Shown in pieces: positions 1 through 10,500 of a stretch of 64,000 nt of DNA. Below the pieces are notes generated by a model that ran no database searches, was not told the origin of the DNA, and saw nothing but the letters and a program-made list of their open reading frames with translations. The first letter of the stretch is position 1; each line of letters opens with the position of its first letter. The position numbers and the translations under genes are program-made. The DNA is from Arctopsyche grandis (taxonomy: Eukaryota; Arthropoda; Insecta; Trichoptera; Hydropsychidae): the NCBI RefSeq assembly GCF_051622035.1, contig NC_135360.1, positions 16,496,501-16,560,500 of the forward strand, written 5' to 3'.

Positions 1-804
1 TTGCTTTGTTTGGATTCTAAAACACTCGACGGTTATTGTAAAATATAATATAAAGACATTATTAAAAAAAAAAAGGCCGTATACATATATAGAATAAATA
101 TCACCGAATGTGCAAATAATCATTGTAATTTTTACAATAACATTATATTATACAATAAATCGTCCCAGATGCCCATGATTAAAACACAGTACATATCGTA
201 TTTGAACGTAAATCATACCATTGCAAAATTTTATACATTGAGCTATGTTTCGTTTCAACTCTTGTGCACTAATTAATTTGTTATATATGCAAAATTTGAG
301 AATAAAACTTGTCTAAATTTATTATTACGTATGAATAGTTTGTATAATATTCCACACAAATTAATGAAAGATTTAAGAAAAAAAATTACACATGTATTCA
401 ATGTTTCACCGTTTTCTTCCTCACATCGTTACATTTATATATGTGTATAAATATAACATATACATAAAAATTTATTTGTGGGAAGCTCTTCTTATGTTTT
501 GTAAGCATATTTGTGTAAATGAAAGTTAATAATAACAATAACACAATATATTTTAGTATTACTTAGTAATAAAATATTCAAACAGCATGTAATAGTAAAC
601 ATCTGGCTGTATAGAAAGAATGGTGGTGAATATATTAATAAATTAATTATTAAGATTTTCACTTTTATTTTGACATTGCGAATTTTTAGTTCTTGTTCCG
701 CATGAGCCGGCCTGGCAAGATAGGGGGGGAGAGCTAAGAGAGGGATAAGTTCTAAGTCCCCGTGTCGGGAAGTCCAATGGAATTCCAGCGAAAATCAGCA
801 ATAA
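1..804. other. AT-rich flank, no gene seen
   Basis: No reading frame or splice structure stands out here. The stretch is strongly AT-rich and holds short ACATATA-type runs. A small GC-richer patch lies near 700-770. It ends at the 5' end of a Helitron. Confidence 0.6.
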
Positions 805-808
805 TCTT

Positions 809-817
809 ATATATAAT
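809..817 (+). repeat. Target-site duplication, left copy
   Basis: ATATATAAT, identical to 1349-1357, directly abuts the left inverted repeat of the 818-1348 element. Confidence 0.85.
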
Positions 818-1348
818 GGTTGTGGCTATTTGCAGGTACTATATCTGCGAATTATTGGCTATTTGCAGGTACTATATATGCGAATTATTTGGCTATTTGC
901 AGGTACTATATCTGCGACAGGCGCAAAGCCTTCTGCGCATGCGCCTAAACTTATAATCCGATTATAATTTCTTACATTTAATGTATGCTAGACTTGTTTA
1001 ATCAATCGTTCATTATACATGAGGTAAATAAATTTCGCACGTTATTATAATAGATTTATATCATTTAGCTAGTTCGCGGCTTGTACTTATATGTAGGTAT
1101 TATACGTTGTATATGATAATAATTTTCCAACAATTAATAATATTAACTAATTTGGATTATATTTTTTACTCTACGTCACTTAACGAGTTCGAACTAAATT
1201 ATAAGAGGTTTAAAACAAAATTTTAACAGTAAACACGCCGACAGTGATAGCTTACGCGCATGCGCAGAAGGCTTTGCGCCTGACGCAGATATAGTACCTG
1301 CAAATAGCCAATAGTTTGCAGATATAGTACCTGCAAATAGCCACAACC
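818..1348. mobile_element. Foldback MITE, Mutator-like, with 9-bp target duplication
   Basis: The terminal inverted repeats start GGTTGTGGCTATTTGCAGGT at the left end and read the same from the right end on the other strand. Each arm is built from tandem units (GGCTATTTGCAGGTACTATA and a short tail): three on the left, two on the right. Each then has AGGCGCAAAGCCTTCTGCGC. The element is flanked by a perfect 9-bp direct repeat, ATATATAAT, at 809-817 and 1349-1357. A 9-bp duplication with long inverted repeats is typical of Mutator-like elements. There is no transposase. Confidence 0.85.
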
Positions 1349-1357
1349 ATATATAAT
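1349..1357 (+). repeat. Target-site duplication, right copy
   Basis: ATATATAAT, identical to 809-817, directly abuts the right inverted repeat. Removing one copy and the insert restores a continuous Helitron 5' end. Confidence 0.85.
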
Positions 1358-1585
1358 TTCGAAAGAGACTTTGTATGTAAGTATATGTATATATATATAT
1401 ATATGGTTGGGAACTTCGTAAACAATACAAAGTTTCTATGACGACAATTCAATTGGTTGAATATTATATTTTTTTCGATTCAAATAAATTTAAATAAAAA
1501 AAGAAATTAATATTTACTATTAGATTCACCATGTTTACGCTGTTTATATTACAAATACTGAGCGAAGCCGGGTAAAACAACTAGT

Positions 1586-4449
1586 GTATACATATTTAGA
1601 AAAATTTGTGGTGTGGTGATTTTATGCAGTCCTACATATATACATACATACATAAATGCCGAAATTATGTGACATAATTATAATTATACAAAAGTGTATT
1701 TTCTGGTTTACGTCTGATTAGAAAACATTTCAATAAATGAAAAAAAATCGATTTAGTTCTCGTACTTGCGGTATCTTAGGAAGAATCTATTAAAATTTGC
1801 ACTTTTATTTTAATTTATTGTATAGATTTTTTAGTAGAGGCATACAGTTGAAGACATGAGATTTTTATAGTCTCAGGATATTTATGTTTTTCCAGGGCTC
1901 AGTATTCCTCTCAGCGGACCGGAGCGTGAGTATAATTATATAGATTGTACAATTATATAACCAGATTACAAGCATTTTATTCAATCTATCCCAACTAGAT
2001 TGTTATGTGCTGGTATAGTCGAGTTGTATGATAACGGGCAATAGAAACACATGTAGTAGCAATCATATAATTTTATTTAAATTCATTATTCAATAATATT
2101 TACAAATAACTTACATTTAAACAAATTAATCGGGATCGTTTTTGAAAATCATCATAAATAATTGGAATTTTAATATTAATTGTAAAAAAAAATTGGAAAA
2201 CATAATTTGGGCAATACCCTGGTTGCTTACAAAAAAATTAATACACTTTAATTACATTATTATCATAAATAATCTTTGGATGCCGAGACCTTATCTGCAA
2301 CGAATGCGTGCCAAGAAACTAAAACAGTGTGGAAGCTAACCAGAAACCATGGGAGTAAATTACACCAATTTAACACCGAGAAACATTAATAAATAGAATC
2401 ACAAAGGAATGTAGAAAATGTGACATTTTTTCAACACTTTCCAATTTTAATAAAAATTGCTTACAATTCAAATAGCTTCCACAATAATATATTAATCATT
2501 AAAAATAATTTTCACTTGTAAAAATGCAGTATAAAAACTTTAATACATAAATAATAAATACGATAAACTTAATATACACATCATATTATCTATTGAATTG
2601 CGAAATAATAAATAAATAGTGATTAAATAAAAAAAAATGTGTTCATTACAAATGAACATATTGGATTTCAAATTAAATTTGAAATTATCTTAGAGAACTA
2701 TTTGAGCCAAAAATTTCACACGTCTAAACCAATAACTAGGCATTCGTTCATCACAAATGTGAGCGAGTCTGTCACGAGATTGGACACTTACAGCATCACA
2801 GCGGACACTACCCATACAATACAATACTTACAGACTCTTCATTGGCTTTGATACTGGATTTCACAAGTGAATTTCAAAAATATGACAATTTTTCATTTAT
2901 CTCATTACAATATGTATACATAAATGTATATGCGTATCGATATTTATGTAATTGAACATTGTAAGTTTAGTGTTTGCATACTACGATTCACTACATAATG
3001 CATATAAGTAAGCCGACACTGATTTAAAGTTAACAGATTATGCTGAAAGCTGTATTTTTCACATTCGTACATGTCGAAAATTATCACAGAAGTCTAATTG
3101 CAAACCACGACTGAACTACGAGGTGATGAAAATGGTATGTTTGATTATACATTCGTCGACTTTTAGCTTAAATATGCATTATGTTCCCAAAACCATGTGA
3201 CAGCCATTACTACGTCCTAGATTCATTGAAATAATCAATAATAAAACTTGAGATTAGCAAAGATATGTTTAGTTGAACTAATCATCTACGTTACACGGTA
3301 GGGGGGTTAAAATGTAGACCTTTGTCGAAATATGAGTATAAAGCGAGTGTAATTGAAACTGTCTACATTCGTGTGTGTGTGTGTGTGTGTGAATATGCTA
3401 AAAACGTTAAACTTTCAGCATAAAATGTTTTAAATAACGTTCTATTTCACTACGATAAAATTTTGGATACTCCTAAATACCGTCAAAGACTTTTGATAAC
3501 ACTACGGTATTATTTTTGGCAGTAGTTTTGTTCATTACGAAATGAAAAATGTATGGATGAGCGTCAGATTAATTTGTTACAAATGAGTTTACTCAAGTCT
3601 TTGACGCCAACTAGTTAAGGAAGGATGACATGATTTATGGATGGAACTAATTACGTTCATAGAAAAATTGGACGAATATCAAGTCATTACAAGCACATAT
3701 ATTTATATAGTGTACCTCTGCTGAATCGCAAAATAATTTATTAAAAGCCGTATGTATAAATACATATACATAATAATAATTTTCAGAAAATATACATACA
3801 TTTTATATATTCGTGTATATGTGAAATATACACACCCAATATCATTTTATTTACTAGTTTTTATCTTTTTAATTTTTTGCTATGAGGCCTCAATTTGTTA
3901 ATTAATTGCTTCTTTATACCCTAAATCGCAGAATTGTAAATTGATCTTCCTTTGTTTTTTTTTTTTTTGTCAAAATAAATACTTCACAACAATTCATCAA
4001 AGAATCAAATGTAATAAATCATAAACATAAGATTGATATCATCTCTCCCTATAATAAAAGGAAAATAATTTAAATATCTTTCTAATGGTGCGTGAATATC
4101 ACAATTATTGTCCAAGTTTTAATTACGGATCGTAGAAAACGTATGAAATTAAGCACTGTATGAATATTATCTAGAATTTCACTGGAAAATGATCGACTAA
4201 CAATAAGTCAAGTACGTAGTACAATAAATATACATATAAATTAAAACATAAATACTGGCCCTAAACAATGATTAATTTAAAAATGCACATAGAAAACTTT
4301 AAAACAGTATCACACAGTATTTATACAGGTAGTGAAAAATTTCATAGAAAACACAGCGTTCAAAAATATCACATAAAGTAACATAAATGGGAAAGAGTGT
4401 TACAACAAGAAGACCTAGTAAATTTTGGTATACGAAAAGAGACAAAGTT
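1586..4449. other. AT-rich region downstream of the TMCC stop codon
   Basis: The stretch lies 3' of the minus-strand TMCC gene, so the part next to 4449 should be its 3' untranslated region. I could not fix the polyadenylation site because AATAAA-like hexamers are frequent in such AT-rich DNA. A (GT)10 microsatellite sits at 3371-3391. No other gene is visible. Confidence 0.5.
3371..3391 (+). repeat. (GT)n microsatellite
   Basis: About ten uninterrupted GT units. Confidence 0.95.
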
Positions 4450-4591
4450 CTATCTGTTGATGTTTTCATTGTTGACCACTGTCTTCCGCAGCTTCTCCAT
4501 CAGATGCGTTGATATTTCCCATACTTCCGGCCACTGTTTCAAAATAAACACAGCACCGATCACAACCATAGATGTAGTTAAAATACGAACT
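4450..4591 (-). CDS. Tmcc: TMCC exon 14 (residues 623-669), second membrane helix and stop
   Basis: Completes the Arg codon and then encodes [20 protein letters not shown], matching the last TMCC helix and its Lys-x-Trp end. A short polar tail and TAG (4452-4450) follow. The acceptor is TTTTCAG. Confidence 0.93.
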
Positions 4592-7500
4592 CTGAAAATA
4601 ATTAAATTTCATTCATGAATTAAAAAGTCATATAAATAAATCGCACTAAGTCTAAATCGGTCACAAGAGTAAATATTATGTAATTCACAGCAAAAGTGTC
4701 AAAAGTTTGTACAGCTTGTTTAATCGATTATTGTACACAATTAATTTTCCAGTTTACTTTTGTGACTAGCGGTGTGTTAGAACATGATTAAATATTTTTT
4801 AATTCTAAATATATGTAAATCTTCATATCCAATGTGTCATAGATTAATTCCGTTCTCTTCTGGTTAAAGCGTTTGTTTTTAAATGTAATACGAATTGTTT
4901 TGACGTCCTATTTTTTTTTGAATACTGACAAAATACAAAAGACAATGCACATCATTATAACACAAACATTAGTAAAACAATAAAGATGATTTAACGACAA
5001 CAATATGATGCAAAAGAAGAAACAAATAAAATTGAACGTGCACAAGGTTACAAAAAAAAAACCGCTCGACAAAATAAGAATCTAAAATACGATCGACTTT
5101 GAATGCAATTTTTAATTGCATTGTTATTAAATTATGATTGAACCACAATGGAAAGTTACTGTAAAATACAGCTGTAATAATTTTTTCAAGATTGTATGAT
5201 ATTTTGAACAAAAATGGGCACTTACGTGTGCAAAAATAGGGACTCGGATTGATGATTCTGGCCATTGTTGTTGTTATAGTATCTAGGTTTCATTTCGTCC
5301 CTGTATAATTGAATAATTAAATAATAATAAAAGAAAACAAAAAAAACTGAAAGATTTGTGATGATTTAATTAAAATAAACTAAAAAAGGAATCGTATCAT
5401 TAAAAACAACACAAGCAGCATGCTTTTATAATGGACGATCGGTAAATTTATATTACATTATTCTATCACCGGCTCACGTAACTAAACATATACAAAATTA
5501 TTAATGTATGTATGCAAATAATATAACAACAAAAGTGAGGTTTGATGATTAATTGGAATGATTATGAAAATACATCGATCCATTGTGAAAATGAACACTA
5601 TCAATATTGATTCAAGTAACCTGGTTCTTAAGAATGGCATCAGAATCCCAGCAGCTGTAGCCACTAACAACAGAACCACTTGCAGCACGGTCAACACTAC
5701 ATTTATTAATTTTACAGCTAAAACTCTCGCATTAAATCCTTCTATTCCTTCTAAATTCACATACTGTTGTTGTTGCATCGCTTGATGCTCCATTTTACTA
5801 ATCTATAATAAAAAAATTAAAAAACAATAAATAATATGAATATTTTCAATACAAAAAATAAGCATATACGATTTGATGAATACCTTAGTTTGACATAATT
5901 CTAACATTTCGTGTATATCACGCACTCTTTCTTCACTTTGATACTGTACTTTCTCTTCCACATCAGCGAGAGCTTGCTTTAAATTTTCCACCTAAAGTAA
6001 CAAAAAAAAAAAGTTAAAATATACAGCAAATTCAAACAGATTTTTTTTTTTTAAATAATATGTATGTACCTCGTTTTGGTGTAATTCAGTGAGATCATTA
6101 ATTTGTTCTTCGAGCCTTTCACATCGAAAACGCTCTTCTTGCAAAGCAGACGATAAATACGACACCTCTTGAGTTATAGTCTGTAAATATAAAAAAACCA
6201 GCTGGATAATATAAAATAATTTAAATTCTTATTTAATATTCATTTTAAAATAAGAACCTTCATCTTTTCGAAAAGATTTTCTACGTCCACTCTTCTGTCT
6301 TGTAATTCGGCTAAAATTGGTTTAACGGTGAACACTCCTTCAGCTAGATTATTTGAACCGCTTTGATTTTGATACCTTGAAACGAAAATTGTTTATTTAC
6401 ATACAATACAACACATTCTTATATTTAAACAATTCACGGTTCACGTAATCAGCAAACACATATCTAAATTAACCTTTAAAGCAATTTATTTTTCTAATAA
6501 TTATCAGGTGGTCGATCTTTTTGTACAAATATAATATATGTTACAGTCCAAGTGTTCACTCCGGTTCGTTCATGAACATACTAGTTTATTCATACACGAA
6601 CTATTGGTTTTAGTTTAAGTGCTAACAGTACTTACCGGTTGTCGCATGAAACTTTTAACTCTCAAAAAGGCCAAGTATTTAAAAGGGAAATCCTATGGAA
6701 ACCACATTAAATTAATTCGGCGTGTATTTATTAATTGATCAGTAATTTATTCAGCTTTTGATTAACAAAAATAACTAAATTGTCAGTAAACATTTCGAAA
6801 TTATCAGTGAGTATTCTAAATGATCAGTTTTCATATACTCAGTTATTAACCCTTTGGCTGCTACGAGGTTTTTCAATGTCCAAGCGAAAAATGCTAACAT
6901 TTGTAATTATTTTGAAAAAAAATAAATATAATATTTTTTTTTACATACTTACTTCGCCGAACACTCGTAATTTTTATAATACTTTATATACATTTTTAAG
7001 AAGCAGTCGTGGACTCGTGCTCTCTCTTTCTGTCTTGCTTTTACATGCGTGCGTGCGAAAGAGATACCTACATATATACACTAAATAAGTTTTGACGATT
7101 GTTTTCCGAGGCTTTATTCTTTTCAATAATTTATTTTTAGATATCGATGTATCCTTACAACATGCGATATATTCGAAACAGGTAGCGGTCTCTCTCTCTT
7201 TCTTTCTTGGTTTTAATTGTGTACGTATGAGCGAGACACACAAGGATGCGAAGTTTCTAATAATCAAATAATTTTTCAACATGTATCATAAACATTTTGT
7301 ATGCATTTCAGTTGCATTTGATTGATTGCATGAATTCGTGACCTATATAATTGAAAGCGGATTTCTATTGTTTTTTGCCATTTATTTTAACTCTGCAAAA
7401 TGATATCGGACAGTGAAAGTGATGAAAGCGAAATAATAGCACCTCGCCGAGGAACTCGACAAAAATCAGCAGCTCTACTGATTCTGAAAATGAATTTATC

Positions 7501-10500
7501 GATAATAATCAATTCCCAAGTAATAACTCCTTATATGACATTGACAACGAACCCGAAATTTACTTTGATGATGAACCCGAAATTGAAGAGCTTTTATTTA
7601 AAAAATTGATAAATATTTATAAAGCTTGATTGAAAAATAAATATAAATACGTATATAAAAAAAATGTTTCGTGCCACTGATGCGCTGGTGGCTCAAAGAA
7701 AGTATTGAAATACGACAATTAATGACGTCAACAACGATCGTCGTAGCAATCTTCGCCGATTTCAAAACAACGATTTATCGTTGTTGTAGCAGTCAAAGGG
7801 TTAAACTAAATAATCAGCTGTTAAATCAAAATGATCGGATAATATAATGAAATGGTCGATGATTATTATATGATGATCAGTAATATCATTTAAAAATGAT
7901 CATTTCGTTTTGACAACCAGAAAATCGTCAGTGTTGCTATATCGCATTATGGCTCCTAGTATAAAAAATCCTGATGAATTTTGCCACTTAGCAACATTCT
8001 TTTAATAATCTCCCCCCCTCTCCGTTTTCAACCCCCTCGGTCCTCGCCCCTCGCTCCAGATTCTCGCGTGTCTGTTGACGTTTACCTAACCTAACATAAT
8101 CTTAAATGAATAAATACCGACCCTAACAATCTAATCTTAAATGAATAGGCCCAATCCTAACTTAAACTAAACTAATCTGACCTTTAAATATATAAGTGTT
8201 GGCTGCTCAGATGTTTTTTTTTGTGAAAATATTGATGAAATAAAACTTAAAAAAAAGATATTACGATGTGTTTAGATGGATATTACAGTGTGTGGACCAT
8301 GAGAAGAGTGGGAATGGACAGTAGCGGGGCGACGCACTATCAGCCAACTGTCAAAAATTATAATATCACAAAAAGGATTTATTTACTGATAAAAAAAGAA
8401 TTATTTACTGAACAAAAATGAATAATTTACTGATCGTTTATTATATTCTACTGATTATTTATAATAAGTTACTGATCAAGTTTTTAACTAATTTCATTTT
8501 TTACTGACCACTTTTGGAATTATAAACTAACCAAATAATTTGTTGCCCATTAATTTCCGTAATACATACATACAAAGAGGATGGGTCAAACAATTGAGAA
8601 TACTTGAAACTTATGCCTAATAGTTTGTGCATGAACAAACTAATTCCTTTGTGTACCCTATAACTGGCCAGATTGGTTCGTGTATGAACAAACTAGTATG
8701 CTCACTAGAATTGTACACTTATATAAGCACGTATATTTCGATGAAATATTTTGTAAAAAAAAGGGTATTTTTTTCATTTGAGAAAACCAAGGTCTGTTTG
8801 ACAGAGTAATAAAACCTATTTTTTATTGTTTTCTTTGATTATTATTAAATTAAATCGAACTGAATTATAATTCTACTATTATCTAAATTTACATAAAACC
8901 AAATGAAAATGAAATATTTTATTAAGAAACGCTAAACTAAAAAATAATGTTGACATGACAACAGTTTTTATTGAATTGTTGAAATACATATGATGAACTT
9001 TTGATATAATATAATATTTAAAATATCAGAAAATGCATATTAAAAACTATTTTGAAGAATTTTTATCGGGACATCTTAATGATTCCAGTCTCTCCTTTAC
9101 AAATAAAAAATAGTCTCCAGTCTCTAAAGATTGTAATGATCATAATGCAACTTACCCAGGTATACTTTCACTGGTAACAGATGAACACTCGCTGCCCTCT
9201 TCCGAAGTCAATTTATTTTGGGAAGGATGCGGTGCTGCAGGTGTTGACTGATCGGCTCTCAACGCACCCGGCAATGTATGAGCTCCACCACTCTCACCCT
9301 CGATACGTCTACCTTCAGCCCAATTGTTACCTACAAATTCAACAAAACATCAACACACACCTGAAGACAATATACACATCATAAATATTCAAGTACATTG
9401 ATAGACTATTTTACCCCGTAACTCTGGATGAGGTGCTTGTAAACAAATAAAACACAACGGTAACATAGGCGAATGTTCAATTCACTACATAACTAGAATA
9501 TTTTGATACTTACGAGCTGCCATTTGATTGATGTTATCGGCGGAACCAAATTTGTTCTTAATAAGGTGAGCGAATTCCCTAGGCTTAGACATCACAGATC
9601 CTCCTAATCCAGTTATGCCGTCACGTATATTGCCGCCTACATTCCTACATGACAAAATATAATCTTAGAGATAATTCAACTACCGGAAAAATATTAAGCA
9701 ATCGTATTTACACATACTTGAGTCCCTGCCCCATGTCTCGTAGCATCTCTCTGGGTTGTCTATGCGAACCTTGACCGCAACTCGATCCATGCGTCTGATA
9801 ATATACATATTATTAATTTAAACGCACAATTTAAATCATATACAATACGATGCATTGATACATACCTCCCAATTTTTTATTTTTTTATGATAACCGTCGA
9901 GTTTCTTCTGCAATTGCGCTATTGAATGAGCAGATTTTTGGTTCTTCTTTTCAAACACAGCCTTTATTCTTTGCAATTGTTGTTTATCAGCATTGGCAGC
10001 TAGTTTCAAATATTCGTTTACATTATCTACACATTAAAAAATCAGCATTAGAATTTAGAGTGATTTAAAAAAAAATTCAATATTATGGGTGAATTCTAGT
10101 ACCGTCTCTAAAGGTTTGTTCTAATTTTATGAGATCTTTTGTACGCTCTACTTTATTGTTTAAATGAGTTATAGCGTTTGCAGCACGCGATGATCCACTA
10201 CTACCAGCTCCATCACCTTCGTCGGTTTGTGGACCACCTAAATAAAATATTTATTCATTAGCAAAAATAAATTAATAGATTATTTAAAATACAATGTAAC
10301 AGATAAGTTAAATTTCATGCATATTTATATATATAAATTTAGTTACAGATTAAAATGCATGCAAGAGAAAAACAGCATATGGGTTATGGATTAATAAATT
10401 TATGGAAAATTAAAAATATCCTTGAAAACCACTGGAGAATACCATAGTTGAAATTTTCAAGATTTAAATATATTCAAGCAGTGTAATTTAAATATGATTA

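Larger units (their letters stand above)
805..1584 (+). mobile_element. Non-autonomous Helitron, interrupted by a MITE
   Basis: The element begins with TC at 805, preceded by A, followed by TTATATATAAT. It ends near 1560-1584 with the Helitron-type 3' terminus GAGCGAAGCCGGGTAAAACA followed by ACTAG and then T. The 5' sequence is split by an inserted foldback element at 818-1348 and resumes at 1358 with TTCGAAAGAGACTT, which also occurs at the 5' end of the Helitron at 15877-16077. Without the insert it would be about 240 bp, close to the copy at 22074-22311. No Rep/helicase coding sequence is present. Confidence 0.8.
6565..8705. repeat. AT-rich inverted (foldback) repeat
   Basis: The left arm has CATACTAGTTTATTCATACA near 6578, then several GATCAGTAA-type units to 6845. 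The right arm has the reverse complement: ATTTACTGATC units at 8370-8500, then TGTATGAACAAACTAGTATG near 8680. The arms are diverged and of uneven length. A piggyBac element sits inside. Outer boundaries are approximate and no target duplication was established. Confidence 0.55.
6376..9155 (-). other. TMCC intron 9, filled with transposon sequence
   Basis: This 2.8-kb intron holds an AT-rich foldback repeat (about 6565-8705) interrupted by a piggyBac relic (6850-7800). No extra coding exon of the host gene was recognised. Confidence 0.75.

Noticed and set aside
4969..5265. 98-codon minus-strand frame in the last TMCC intron
   Set aside because: The frame runs past a consensus donor into intron sequence. 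Only the 5226-5300 part has splice support, and that in a different frame.
8088..8190. CCTAACCTAAC resembling the insect telomere repeat
   Set aside because: Only two tandem units, followed by unrelated sequence. Chance in AT-rich DNA is sufficient.
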